A program made the position numbers and the translations under genes. A stretch of 64,000 bases of DNA from Talinum fruticosum (taxonomy: Eukaryota > Streptophyta > Magnoliopsida > Caryophyllales > Talinaceae): the NCBI GenBank assembly GCA_021018815.1, contig JAITYX010000003.1, positions 1,860,001 through 1,924,000 of the forward strand. Reading direction: 5' to 3'. Below are positions 45,738 through 58,055 of this stretch, piece by piece. How positions within the stretch are numbered: the first letter of the stretch is position 1; each line of letters begins with the position of its first letter. Below the pieces are notes generated by a model. That model was not told where the DNA came from. It worked only from the letters and a program-made list of their open reading frames with translations, and did no database searches.

Positions 45738-46102
45738 ATCTCCCCTTTTGATGAAAGACATTCCATACTTAAGATAGAAACTTGTTAGTGTGAAAGATGA
45801 GTTTTCATTTTCAATGATCGAACGTATCGAGTAAAGAGTGACGGATGAGAGGCATTCCTTACTTATAAAATGAATTTAAGATCAAATCATCACTCATAAC
45901 AGATTATGCGGATAATAAATCGGAGCATAGAAGTGAACAGATTGTATAAGAGCGAAAAGCAAAAAGTATAAGTCGAAAACATATAACTTAGAAACAAATG
46001 CATTCGGGAAAAAAAATTCATTCATTGCTCGAAAGAAGGGTGAACTCCCTTAAACAAAAACATCGGGTTTTCTAAAATTTCTCCCCTAGCATTTCATCAA
46101 AA
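45738..46102 (-). promoter_or_regulatory. S2 polypurine tract and flanking 3' UTR stem
   Basis: CAAAAGGGGAGAT on minus abuts the LTR. TTTTGATGAAA (45746-45756) is a perfect reverse complement of 46092-46102, which borders the second purine tract (CTAGGGGAGAA). Confidence 0.6.
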
Positions 46103-46159
46103 AGAGGGAAAAATAATACAATACAAGCGATGTTGGACAAAAGAAAAAATATATTAAGA

Positions 46160-47717
46160 GGGGGCTTGTTGTCGAGAGGAGGAGGGATGGGCATTGCGCT
46201 TGCGCTGATAAGCTTGGGAGGAGGTGGATGATCGCGGTGGCGGTATCTATGGGATGTCCGAAAGTAGCTCTATTCTGGTTCTTCGAGCCAAGGGCATATC
46301 TTCCTCGGGCTCATCCTCTCGAAAGACAACATAGGGCGGTGCTTTTGAGCCAACATCTTTGGACCGACCGACGTCCTCGGCTTCTTCGACCCACTCGGAT
46401 CATGATCCGAGGAGATCGGCCTCGGTTCACGTTACATTGCGCCTTGGCCCTTAGGTGGGGCAACCTCTTCTTCCTTCTCCTCTTCGAGCTGAGCTGCTCC
46501 TGCTTCACCTGCTGCTTTAGCTTCTTCTTCTACCTCAGCCAGAGGTAGACTTTGATGGATCTGGAAGACTCCTCGAAGTATCCGAAGTGTCTAGGTCCTG
46601 AGCAGCCTTGGACTGCGTTCGTGGAGAAATTGAAGTTGCTGGCGTTGCTTGTTGATAATGGCCTTGAACTCAATCATAAGCATGTGATACTCCTAGATTT
46701 GAGATTGTCCGACCTTACGGTTGATCACCGGGCCTTGGTAGATTGGTTTGTGAGAGCGGACAATGTTACGAAGTTGTTCGGACATAGAAGCGAGCTTTTC
46801 TACCATTTTGGTAAGAGCTGCAGTAGAGGGAGGAGGAGGTGGTAGAGAAGTAGAGGGACCATCGAGAGGGAGGTGGAACAGCTAGTGCTTTTGAGCTGGC
46901 GGAGGAAAGAGTGGTGGAAAATCGGATGAATGAACCCGATCACCGGGTTTTACCTCTTGGTATCCATAGCCAAGAAGTTATTTTCTGCCAACAATAATGG
47001 CAGCCTCGAAACAACTTTGGGATCTAAAGGAAGAGTGATCTTGAATTGTTGAAAACAAACGTCAAGAGAGCTCCAAAGGGAAAATGAGCGAATTTTTGGA
47101 CCGAGCTGGCACGGAGGCCATCTCGCTCAATAATGAAAGGGAAGAGGTCCGCTTCGTAGCCCCACAAAATCTCAAACAAGGCTTTGAGAATCTTGGAGTT
47201 TGGATTCTCCTTGCTAAAATGATAAGAAAAGAAGGTTCGATCAAAATGAAACAGAGCAACCTTGCCTCAAATTTCATCCGAGTCATGGAGAAGTTCTTTC
47301 GTGACTCGGGTACTTCTTTGGCATGCTTTTCAAAGAAGTCATCGGCGACTTCCATGAAAGGCATAGGATTGGAGTTTAGAAAGAGATAAGAAACTTTAAA
47401 CGGTTTCGAACAAGAGGGAGGTTAATGCGAACAACCTTCTCTTGGACTTTTGAGGTGATGACACCTTCCGAATGGGACATGTTAGCGTAGAACTTTGCGA
47501 CGAGTTGTGGATATATGAAATCACCGACGCATAAGTAATTGTAGACTATAGTGTCTTGAATGTGTTTCAACCACGAAAAGGATGTGGTTTGGAAGACTAT
47601 AGTGTCTTGAATGCACAAAGATTTTCGAGGGATTGGAGGTACCCTCTTGAGTATTTTTTATATGGGGCTTCTTGGTTGCGGACCCAACGGCTCCGGTCCT
47701 AAACCTCATTTAGGCAT
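46160..47717 (-). pseudogene. SIRE envelope-position ORF (S2)
   Basis: Start MPK at 47717 with a stop at codon 4. Readable blocks: FIYPQLVAKFYANM (near 47490-47530), DDFFEKHAKEVPESRKN (near 47310-47345), a serine/proline stretch (46850-46920), a heptad-like helix region (46650-46790) and an acidic C-terminus. Two copies of CAAGACACTATAGTCT lie within 70 bases (47545 and 47598), a small duplication. Function unknown; see S1. Confidence 0.55.
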
Positions 47718-47753
47718 GGTGTGATTTGAGAAACAGAGAGAACGCGAGAGAGC

Positions 47754-47763
<10 letters not shown>

Positions 47764-47813
<50 letters not shown>
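47764..47813. repeat. (GA)25 microsatellite in ORF leader of S2
   Basis: About 50 bases of uninterrupted GA on plus, between ORF start 47717 and TATA box 47912-47919. Confidence 0.95.
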
Positions 47814-47821
<8 letters not shown>

Positions 47822-47911
47822 CGCTTCGAATTCAAAAATGAATATGAGGGAGCAGAAATTTTGAGAAAAGAGAGCAAAGATAAAAGTAGCAAAAAGAAGG
47901 CAATCGGGTTC

Positions 47912-47919
47912 TATTTATA
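47912..47919 (-). promoter_or_regulatory. TATA box upstream of envelope-position ORF (S2)
   Basis: CTATAAATAGAACCC on minus, about 200 bases before the ORF start. About 450 bases separate it from the pol stop; that spacer includes a direct duplication of about 55 bp (units near 48260-48315 and 48316-48370, ATTTATGCAAGGATAATTCA). Confidence 0.6.
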
Positions 47920-48364
47920 GCGAAAAGTAATGACCTTTAGCTTTTGGTTTGACTCGAAGTTCAAACAGCGAGTCTCGAGATGGGTGTGATGTTCTACACT
48001 TCAACGGCTGGTATTCCAACAGACTTTCTTTCAACAGCTAGAATTCTTTAATTTAAACGCACGTCCGAGAGAGAAAAGAGAAACTTGTCGAAAACATTTA
48101 TAATATTCTCTATTTATCTAGAGATAATCCCGGAAGTTTGATGTCTAACTGGCTCAAAACCGAGTCCGACTTAGTATGTTTTCCGAGTGACTCGGAACAC
48201 TCGGAGAACTAATAACTCATAGCTCAGTCTCACTTTGTCAACTGATCTAGTTGTTATTAAAAACATATAACACATAATTATGCAAGGATAATTCACTTAA
48301 AAATCACATAATCATACATACAACACATATTTATGCAAGGATAATTCACTTAAAGATCACATAA

Positions 48365-49000
48365 TCATGCATTAATCATACCAAGATTATTCCTAATAAT
48401 GAAAAGCTGATCCTCACTAAGTGGCTTAGTGAAAATATCGGTTAACTGATATTTCGTAGGAATGAATTCAAGTTTAGTATCACCTTTACGTGAGTGGTCT
48501 CTTAGAAAATGATACTTGACCTCAATATGCTTTGTCTTTGAGTTCTTGATCCACATATTATTGGTAATGCTGATTGCACTATGATTGTCACACTTGATTG
48601 GGATAGATGTGACTGATAGCCCTAGATCCTTCAAGTGCTTGCTTGATCCACGGAATCCGAGCACAACAAGCTGCAGCTTGCAATGTACTCAACCTCAGCA
48701 AGTGATAGAGGAATAGAATTTTATTTCTTTGAGTGCTAGGAGATGAGGGATTGATCTAGAAACTAGCATGCTCCTCATGTGCTCTTTCTATCAATTTTAT
48801 ATCCAGCATAATCAGCATCCGAGTATCCAGTGAGAGTCGGTTCTAAGTCTTTTGAAAACCATAAACTAAGATTCTAAGTCCCTTCAAGATATCTAAAAAC
48901 TCTCTTCACCGTAGTGAGATGTGATTCTTTTGGATTAGCTTGAAATCTTACACAAAGGAAAACAAGTGAACATGATATCCGGCCTACTAGAGATGCAATA
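48365..49000 (-). pseudogene. SIRE RNase H (S2)
   Basis: IPIKCDNHSAISITNN keeps one acidic residue; the tail LTDIFTKPLSEDQL and RNNLGMINA ends at 48365. The upstream part (48665-49000) has stops and lost the AEAEY box. Confidence 0.75.
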
Positions 49001-49099
49001 AAGTAGAGATCCAATCATACCTTTGTAGAGTTTCTAATCTATAGCTTTACCTTTCTCACCTTAGTCCTGTTTCAAACTGCTACTCATACGTGTTCGTTG

Positions 49100-49900
49100 C
49101 ATGCTTCACATCTTGTAGTTTGTACTCCTCAAAAGGTCCTTGGTATACTTAGATTGATGAACATAAATTCCATACTTGTCTTGTTTCATTTGTAGACCAA
49201 GAAAGAAGCTATGTTCTCCCATCATACTCATTTGGAACTCCTGTCTCATCAACTCAAAAAGTTTTTGACATAGAGTTTTATTAGTAGCTCAAAAAATAAT
49301 ATCATCAACATAAATCTGAGTGATAAGAAAATCTTTCCGCTTGGTCTTTATGAAAAGAGTTTTGACAATCTAACCTCTTTTGAAATTATTTTCAACCAAG
49401 AAACTGCTTAGTCTTTCATACCAAGCTTTAGGGCTTGTTTAAGACCATATAAAGCCTTTTGCAATTTGAAAATATGATTTGGAAATTCTGAGTTTTCAAA
49501 TCCATAGGGTTGCTCAACATAGACTTCTTCTTGAATGAAACCTTTCAGAAAGGCACATTTGACATCCATTTGATACAGACTTGATATTCATGCTTGATGC
49601 AAACACCAACAAGATTATGATTGCCTTAATTCTAGAAAAAGGTGCAAAGGTTTCCCCACAAGCAATTACTTCTTCTTGATTGTAACCCTGGGCAACAAGT
49701 CTAGCCTTATTTCTAATTACAAAGCCTTCCTCATCTAGTTTGTTCTTGAAAACCCATTTGGTTCCTATGATCGGGTGGTTAAATGGTCGTTTGGTTAGAG
49801 TCCGGACTTGGTTTCTTTCATATTGATTGAGCTCTTCTTGCATGACCTCTACCCATTCAGGCTCATTTAGGGCTTTTAGTGCATTTTTGGGTTCGAGTTA
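49100..49900 (-). pseudogene. SIRE reverse transcriptase (S2)
   Basis: MQEELNQYERNQVRTLTKRP (49843), then [20 protein letters not shown] and LVAQGYNQEE, with the QIYVDDII active-site box near 49290-49310. A frameshift near 49560. Confidence 0.8.
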
Positions 49901-50289
49901 ATGATATGAATGTAGAAAATACACACAGATTATGAAAGGAAGATTGAGTTCTTACCCCGTTGTTGATATCGAAAGTATGTTTTCGGGAGGGTGGTTGGAT
50001 GTATATTTGAAAGCTTGACTCGTCCTTTGATTTACGAAGTTTGTTGGTTGAATAGTCTGATCTTCGGTTTGTTGATCTTGCTGAGTCTCATTGACTTGAT
50101 CTTCGACATTATGAGATGACACTTGAGCTTGTTCAATCCGAGTCATAACATTATGAGTTGCTGCATTCCGAGTCGCCTCAGTAATTCTATTTTGACTCTT
50201 TCGAGCACGGCTTCAAGCAAGGTCGTCTTCATCTTTGTTAAGTCTAATATCCAAGTATGTGGACTCACTTATCCTGCCAATATCAATTT

Positions 50290-51205
50290 CATCGAAGACA
50301 ACCTGGATAATTTCTTCCACTTTGTTAGTTCTCTTGTTAAAAACACGATAAGCTTTGCTATGAGATGAGTAACCCGAAATACACCTTCATCTAACCTAGC
50401 ATCAAACTAAGTCGGATGCTTCTTACCAGTGTTATGAACAAAGCACTTACACCCGAATGGTTTGAACTAGGAGATGTTGGGTTTCTTTCCTTTGTAAAGC
50501 TCGTAGGGTGTTTTGTTTAAGATGGGTCCGATGAGGCATCCGTTGATCGTGTAATTTGCTTGTGTTGACTTCCTCGACCAAGAAATAGTAAGGTAGATCA
50601 TTTTCAATAATTATAGTCCTTCATATTTCTTCAATAGTTCTGTTCTTTCTCTCCACTACTCCATTCTGTTGAGGAGTTCGGGTGCGGAGAAGTTGTGAGA
50701 GATTTCATTCTTGTCACAAAAATATGCAAATTCGAGTAATCGAACTCCCTTCCATGGTAAGTTCGAATCCTTTTGATTTGAGTCCCTCTAGTTGAATTTT
50801 TCTACGAGCTTAGTGAAATCTTTGAAAGCTTCATTCTTGTTCATGAGAAAATATACCCAAGTAAATTGTGAGAAATCATCAACAACAACAAGTACATATG
50901 ATTTACTTCAAAGACTTTTCACACGAATTTCACCACACAAATCCATATGAAGCAATTCAAGCACTTTGGATGTAGACACGGTTTTGAGTGGTTTAAAAGA
51001 TGATCTAACCTCGCTTACCTTTTGTGCATGCTACACGATTTTATCTTTATTAAATGTATATTTGGGTCAACCCCTAATCAATCCATAAGATGCAAGTTTC
51101 TTGATAGTATGTATGATAATATGACCTAGTCTACGATGCTAAGTCCATGAATCATCACTTACATATGCTTTCAAATAAGATAAATTCTGTCTTGAATCGG
51201 ACAGA
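50290..51205 (-). pseudogene. SIRE integrase (S2)
   Basis: Homologous to S1 integrase over its length, with more stops; the ERKNRT block (near 50660) and the KPFGCKCFV-like region (near 50440) are recognisable. Confidence 0.7.
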
Positions 51206-51209
51206 GGAA

Positions 51210-51545
51210 TAGTGTAAGTGTTACTCGACCTCGGACCCGAGAGCTTAGTCTCTTTGGGGACTACATCGAAATGAAGTAGTTGGTGCGGGTGAACATTACC
51301 TCTTGACCTTTGTCACTCAGCTAAGAAATGCTAAGGAGATTGTACTTGAGTCCTTTAAGAAGGTAGATTGGGCTGACTGTGTTGTTTCCTTCAATAATTT
51401 TGCCAATCCGTACTATCTTGGCTTTGCGATTATCTCCAAATATGACTTTTCCTCCTTTCGGATCTTCTAGCTCGAGAGAAGAGTTTTGAATCTCCGACAT
51501 GTGGCGTGAGCAACCACCGTGTAAGTACTAATGACCTTTCTTCTT
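51210..51545 (-). pseudogene. SIRE protease (S2), active site lost
   Basis: The active-site block reads LHGGCSRHM instead of LDSGCSRHM, with a stop two codons before it. The rest follows S1 with frameshifts. Confidence 0.7.
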
Positions 51546-51589
51546 TTTTCGAGTTATCTGCAAGACAGAAACAAACTAACCCTTCTCAC

Positions 51590-52700
51590 TTCCTCTTATG
51601 AACCAAGTAGCTCCCTTTATTATGGTCCTTTTCGAGGAAAAGCACTTTTGGGAACCCAGATTTGAATAATTTTGGGTCCGGTCTAATTCTAAGTCCTCCT
51701 TCCGGAAAACCGAGTCCGGGTCTCTTTCTTTTGAAAATATTTTCTTTTGTAAACGGGAGGAGAAGGCTTTTTCCTATAAACTGGTCCAGGCTTAGTCCTC
51801 TGTTCATTTGTATGAATGGGACCATGCTCAGCCTACCTAAACTTTATAGTTTTGGAATCAATTTTGAAAATATAAGAATAGGATTTCGATTCCTCTTCTT
51901 TATTGAAGCCAAGTCCTTCTTTCCTGAAGGAGACACACTGAGAGCCTAAAAGCATATCCAGGGTTTTCTAACCTTGAGTGAATTTCTAAAGAAGCTCTTG
52001 AGACTCATTGAGCTTTCTTTTCAGTTGCTCATTCCGTATTACGAGTGACTCGAAACATGTCTCATTTGCTTGAGTAATAGTCTTAAGTTCACGTCGATTT
52101 TGTCTCGGTTTTTCCAATTTTTTTTCAAAGCGTTGCTCTCATCGGTAAGAAACGCAAGTTGTTCTTTGAACTGGAACGAGTCGAATTGGACTTTTCTTCC
52201 AAAGTAAAAATATATCCTGCTTGGATCAACTTTTGAAAATTTGAGAAAGTATTCAACAACCTCATCAATATATGTGTTCTCGTTGTCCGACTCGGATTCG
52301 ACTTCTAAGTCCATAAGTGCCATAAGACACTTTGAGTCGTCTAAGTCATTATCACTCGAAGTAGCCATCATAACCTTTTTCTTTCTATCCTTCTTTCTCT
52401 TGGGATAGTCTCTAACTATGTGCTCATTCCTGCCACATTCATATCAACTAGAGTTCTTAGATACGAGATAACCGTAAAGGAGAAGAATATTTACCTTTTC
52501 CGTCCCGCTTATCTTTCTTATAGAACTCATCCTTTGGCCTCTTTTCCCACTTCTTGTATTTCATTATTCTCTTGAAGCCACGGGCTATGAGTGCCATAGG
52601 ATCCTCTTCGATTCTAAGGAACTCAAACTTTCACATCCGCTTTACGAGGCCTTTAGCACAATATTATTTTTGGTGTTGACCTCGGCATCCTCTTCTTCCG
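51590..52700 (-). pseudogene. SIRE gag C-terminal half (S2)
   Basis: Acidic segment SSDNDLDDSKCLMALMDLEVE (52360), preceded by the knuckle region (52420-52450), where the first cysteine position is a stop and the last is tyrosine. The upstream part ends at the junction with Tat LTR near 52700. Confidence 0.7.
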
Positions 52701-53788
52701 ATTCTAATCTCTTAGCTCCCTTTCAGCTAACCCTTACTACAATACTTGTCATCTCATTTGATCTCCTAACCTTCATCATTTTCATACTTCAAACATCACT
52801 CTACCATTACCAAATTCATAAAAAGCCATTTTTAGTACTCGTTCACCTATCGTCACGCTTCCAGATGCGGTTTGAGATCAAGATCAGCATGTGGGACAAC
52901 TTGAGGGAGTTCAATTCCTTTGCGGATTTTAACGATGTATTTAAGTATCGCATTTTATTGCTTTCCGTATTGTGGATACAAAGAAGTAATTGTTTTCAAT
53001 TCCTCCACGTTTGCTATAATTTTTTTATTGCTTTCCTTTTCGCTTGACTTTATCGCTTTCTTTACTACTTTCCTTGATTGTTTTCTTACTTGTTTTAATT
53101 AGTTTCGTCACATGCCTTGGTTGATTTAAATTCATGCATTCGCATTTTGTATGCTTGTTTGAAACACGTTTTTTAAACTCACATCTCAAAATTGGTGAAA
53201 GCCGTATGTTGATGGGTGGAATGGAAGGGCTTATCCTTACATTTCGTACCTTTTCCCCAAATCTAGATTCTCGGTTCTAAACCAATGGAGTCAACTTTTA
53301 AACTTCTTTCAAGCTTAGTTTTCCCACACTAAGATAAGAAAAGTCCTGTTTTATTTTTGTTATTTCTCAAAACCGACTCGAGACACTCTTTTTCATTTTA
53401 TTTCTCCTTAAAGTGCACCACAACATTTTAGATTTAAAATGGCAAAAAATAGTTTTTATTTCGACAGAATGAGCCATGGACCGAGACCGAGCTCCTTAGT
53501 CACGAACCATGACTGGCACCGGTGACCGCATACTATCGGCTCTTGCCGGCGCCGGACAATCACCGGGTAAGGTTTTTGTCCAAACCAAGTGTTTTCACAC
53601 TTGTTTTGGCCTAAAAGCCTTGCAGCAGAAATGAATTTAAATTTTTGTTATTTCCTAAATTATGAAATAAAATCTTGAGGCTTCTAAATATGATTTCAAA
53701 TATAAGATTAATAAAACCGCGAATCATTATTTTGAGTAATCTGTTTCAAATTAAGTTACAAAAATCCGAAACATCAACAAGAGGTGCA
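52701..53788 (+). repeat. Tat LTR fragment
   Basis: Matches LTR positions equal to about 8275-9370 of T1, same orientation (AATTCCTCC, TTTATCGCTTTC, CATTTTAGATTTAAAATGGC). Both ends missing: left at the S2 junction, right where S3 is inserted after GTGCA (53784-53788). Possibly the continuation of the T1 3' LTR. Confidence 0.75.
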
Positions 53789-55257
53789 TGAAGGTTTACT
53801 CTTGGAGAGTCCAAGTCACCCTAGAGGGGGTGAATAGGGTGATAAAGAAAATTAAACAATTTTTGCACCAATACAAGCTAAAATCATATTCCGAGTTATG
53901 GAATAGATCGAGAACGGTAATAACACATATATACGTGGAAATCCTCCCGGGAAGAAAACCATGGACGGTGCTAATCCTAGCATCAAGTCAAATCTAGTAT
54001 TTTGAATCCACAAAATACACAGGACTAACTCAACTAGAATTGCTCCCTTAAACAATTCCGTACAATATTTTCCTGGACTCGAAGTTCCCTTATCCGATCT
54101 AGTACTTCCAAATTGAGGTAACCTTTACAATCAAGGACAACGGAGTTGAGTTAACCCTTACAGCTCGGTCAAGGGACCTTACTTAGAAAGTAAGAAAATA
54201 ATGTGATTGATTACAAGACATTCTTTACAACTCGGAAAAATATTAAATACGGACTTGGAGTTGTAAAAGAAGATTGAGTAAGAATGAGAACAATTAGTTT
54301 AACAATAAATTCAGATTCAGCAATCTCCTAGTCTTGTGAAGTGACTTCTATTTATAGCCAATCAGGCGAGTGATCGTTGATTCTTGGTTCCGGACAAAAG
54401 TCTTCGTTAGCCGTTATAACGAATTTTCCGAGTTACTCAGGAAAGATTTGTTGGGATGTGATCGTTGTGTAACGGCTCTTGGCTCAAAAAGATGTTACAA
54501 TGAACTGGTGGTGACTAAAAGCTAAAGTGAAATAACTGTTAGTCCTAGATTTGGAGTTTTTCAGTTTGGGAAACAAACAACCCCGACATGGTGTCCGAGC
54601 CATGTTTAGAAGTAGCTAAAACTTGTCTGTTGGTGTTTAACGGCTCGAAGCCGGTTTCTTTTTGTATTTCAAAAACAAGTTAGCCTCATTTGAATACCCT
54701 AGAAAAGCAAGCCACATTGATTCTCAAAGTATAAAATAATTTGGTCCAAGATTAGCCACGAGATAATAATTAAATCGGAGTAAATAAATGCTTAATTATC
54801 TTTCGCCTAAAAGAATGGAATTTTCTGACCCTAATATTCAATATACACAAATTTCATCTTGAGTCAATCCTAAAGATCATAAAGCTAAAAGAGTTTATCG
54901 AGTATAGCAACTTGATCTTTTCAAATAATTCTCAAGGAAATAAGTCGACTTAGAATAAAGAATTAACGTTGTAATTCTTTTTGCTTTCAAATACAAAGTC
55001 GAGTGCTCTGAATAAGAGTGTTAGAGAAATTATTTGAGCATGCGATAGTTCCGAGTGATGTCCGAGTGAGTCGAAACACTAGTGTAGCAGATATGCAATA
55101 AGGCACTTTCCGAGTCGGTTAGAATATAATGAAAACTTAGATAAAAGTTTCTATAGTGCTCAGAATGACTTGGAATCAAAACTTAAGACAAATCGGATTT
55201 ATACCTAAGTCTTCATGTAATACTCGGAATGCCTTAGAGTCAAAACCCGAGTCTTTA
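53789..55257 (-). repeat. 3' LTR of S3
   Basis: 1469 bp, TGAAGGTTTACTCTTGG to GAGTCTTTA. TATAAATA on minus at 54349-54356 with ATTGGC just upstream, a CCAAT-like pairing also present in S2 in altered form. Confidence 0.85.
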
Positions 55258-55640
55258 ATCTCCCCTTTTTTTTTTAATGAAATGCATTCCTTACTTAAGA
55301 TCGAAACTTGTTAGTGCAAAACATGAGTTTTCATTTTCAATGATCGAGAATAAAAGTAATGTTCTCTTAAGTATCGAGCAAAGAGTGACAGATGATACTT
55401 ATAAAATGCGGTTCAGATCGTACATACCTCATAACAGCTTAAGCGGATTATAAATCGTAGTAAAGAAATGAAATGGACAGATTGTATCGAGAGGAGAAAG
55501 GAAAAAAATAAAATAATATAAATAGTGAACTAAAAAACAAGTCTGTTCATCTAAAAATTCTTCATTGCACGAAAGAGGAGTGAACTTCCCTATAGAAAAC
55601 ATCAAGTTTTCTAGATTTTCTCCCCTTAGCATTTCAGCAA
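55258..55640 (-). promoter_or_regulatory. S3 polypurine tract and flanking 3' UTR stem
   Basis: A-rich tract then GGGGAGAT on minus abuts the LTR. TGAAATGC (55278-55285) is a perfect reverse complement of GCATTTCA (55629-55636), extended by a T-run opposite an A-run after a 2-base mismatch. The second purine tract is CTAAGGGGAGAA. Confidence 0.6.
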
Positions 55641-55689
55641 AAAGAGGGAAGAAAATAGCAATCCAAGTACAACCAATTCGGACAAAAGA

Positions 55690-57154
55690 AAAATAGAAAT
55701 AGATGGGAGAGAAATAGATTAAAAGGAGGGAGCTTGCTTGTCGAGAGGAGGAGGGACGTGCATTGCGCTCGTACTCGATAAGCTTAGGAGGAGGTGGATG
55801 ATCATGGTGGTGGCAACAACACGGGGATGTCCTGCGATCCGTCGAGCCATGGGCGTCACATGCCTTAGACTCATCCTCCCGAAAGATAACAAAGGGTGGT
55901 GCTTCGAGCCGGCGGCTTAGATCGACCTACGTCCCCAACTTCTTCGACCCACTCGGATCATGATCCGAGGTAGACTTGGCTGGACTTGAAGACTCCTCGA
56001 AGTATCTCGAAGTGTCTAGGTCTTCGGTGGCCTTGGACCCGCATTCGTGGAGGAGTTGAAGCTTTTCGCGTTGCTCATTAATAATGGCCTTGAACTCAAG
56101 CATAAGCATCCGACACTCCTGGATCCGAGACTGTCCGACCTTCCGGTAGATCACCAGGCCTTGGTAGATTGGTTTGAGAGAGCGAGATAGTGTTCTCAAG
56201 TTGTTCGGACACAAAAGCAAGCTTTTCTACCATTTTGGTAAGAGTCGTAGTAGAGGGAGGAGGGGTGGTAGAGAAGGAGAGGGACCAACATAGGGATGTG
56301 GAAGAGCTAGTGCTTTCCGAGTTGGTGGAGCAGAGGGAGGTGGAAACTAGATGAATGAACCCAAACACCGGGTTTTACCTCCTGGTATCCACAGACCAAG
56401 AAGTTCTTTTTGCTAATAACAATGGCAGCCTCGAAACGACTTTGGGATTTGAGGGAAGAGTGATTTTGAACTATCCGAAAACAAACATCAAGAGAGCTCC
56501 GAAGGAAAAGGAGCAGATTTTTGAACCGAGCTGGCAGGCCATTTGCTCGATAATGAAAGGGAAGAGGTGTACTTCGTAACCCTCTAGAATGTCAAACAAG
56601 GCTTTGAGAACGTTTGAGTTTGGATTCTCCTTGCTAGAATGATGAGAAAAGAAGGTTCTCATAAGAATGAAACAAGTGCAACCTTGCCTCGGATTTCATC
56701 TTAGTCACGGAGAAGTTCATTGGTGACTTAGGTACTTCTTTGGCATACTTTTCCAAGAAGTCATCTAGTACTTCCATGAAAGGTATAGGGTTATAGTTGA
56801 GAAAGAGAGAAGAAACTTTAAAAAGTTTATGAAGAAGAAGGAGGTTAATGCCAACAACCTTTTGTTGGACTTTTGAGGTGATGACACCTTCGAATAGGAC
56901 ATGTTAGTGTAGAACTTAGAGACAAGTTCTGGATAGATGAAATCACTAAAGCATAAATAATTGTAAACTCCAGAGTGTCTTGAATGTGTTTCAACCACGA
57001 AAAGGATATGGTTTAGAAGAACTTGTCATCTAACGTAAAATGTTGGGCGACGAAGATTTTTGAGGGGTTGGAGGTTCCCTCTTGAGTATTTTTGGTACAG
57101 GGCATGTCCGGTTGAAGACCCCAAGAGCTCCGGTCCCGAACCTCGCTTAGGCAT
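55690..57154 (-). pseudogene. SIRE envelope-position ORF (S3)
   Basis: Start MPKRGS at 57154. FIYPELVSKFYTNM lies at 56890-56935. A proline/serine stretch (56290-56330) precedes a helix-rich segment TKMVEKLAFVSEQLENT (near 56220-56280) that could form a coiled coil, then acidic residues. N-terminal MVETHSRHSG block shared with S2. Proline-rich then coiled-coil order is as described for the SIRE1 envelope-like protein; identity is unproven. Confidence 0.55.
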
Positions 57155-57296
57155 TTTGTGAGGTGAGAAACAGAGAGGAAACGAGAGAGCTAAGAGAGAG
57201 AGAGGAAGCTTTGAATTAAAAAGCCGAATATGACGAACGAGAGATTTCGAGAGAAAAAGTAGAGAGCAAAGTAATAAAAAGAAGAGAAAGGGATGC

Positions 57297-57304
57297 TATT
57301 TATA
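57297..57304 (-). promoter_or_regulatory. TATA box upstream of envelope-position ORF (S3)
   Basis: CTATAAATAGCATCCC on minus, about 145 bases before the ORF start, with a GA-rich leader (57175-57290) between. Confidence 0.6.
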
Positions 57305-57729
57305 GTGAAAACAAATGACCTTCAGCCTTTGGTCCGACTCGAAGTTGAAACAACGAGTCTTAGACGGGTGTGAAATTATGCACTCTAACGACTAGTATTC
57401 CAGCAGCTTTCTTCCAACGGCTAGAATTCTTTGATGGAAAACACGTGTCCGAGAGAGAGAAAAGAGACCTTTCAAAAACATTTATGAAATTCTCCATTTA
57501 TCTAGAGATAATCCCGAAGTTTGATGTCCATTTTGCTCAAAACCGAGTCCGACTGAGTATGTTTTCTAAGAGGCTCGTAACACTTAGAGAACTAATAACT
57601 CATAACTCATAGCTTAGTCTCACTCGTCGATCGATCCATTTGCTATTAAAAACATATAACACATAACTATGCAAGGATAATTCACTTAGAAGATTACATA
57701 ATCATGCATTAATCATACCAAGCTCATTC

Positions 57730-58055
57730 CTAATGAAGCAAAACTGATCCTCAAGTAGCTTAGTGAAAATATTAGCTAACTAAAATTTCGTAGGAATGAA
57801 TTCAAGTTTTATATCACCTTTCTTAGAGTGGTCTCTTATAAAATGATACCTGACCTTAATATGCTTTATGTTTGAGTGCTGAACCGGATTCTTGGTAATG
57901 CTTATTGCACTCCGATTGTCACACTTGACTAGGATAGATGTGAATGATAGCTCTAAATCCTTCAAGTGCTGCTTGATCCATAGAATCTGAGCACGAGTAA
58001 GCTTTAGCTGGAATGTACTCAGCCTCGGTAGTTGATAGAGCAACAAATTTTCTTC
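57730..58055 (-). pseudogene. SIRE RNase H C-terminal part (S3)
   Basis: LKLTRAQILWIKQHLKDLEL and LVKCDNRSAISITKNPVQ readable, then KGDIKLEFIPTKF. Truncated upstream at the junction with T4. Confidence 0.8.

Larger units (their letters stand above)
44279..52700 (-). mobile_element. SIRE-type copia element S2, 5' end deleted
   Basis: Minus-strand: 3' LTR 44279-45737, 3' UTR stem, envelope-position ORF 46160-47717, pol 48365-51545, gag 51590-52700. The 5' LTR, primer site and gag start are lost where sequence changes to Tat LTR at about 52700-52723. Left junction follows ATAGG (44274-44278) inside T3; no matching duplication survives on the right. Confidence 0.8.
53789..58055 (-). mobile_element. 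SIRE-type copia fragment S3
   Basis: Minus-strand: 3' LTR 53789-55257, 3' UTR stem, envelope-position ORF 55690-57154, TATA box 57297-57304, and the last part of RNase H (57730-58055). Cut at about 58055, where antisense ORF 2 of Tat element T4 begins; the rest of the element is lost. Confidence 0.8.
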
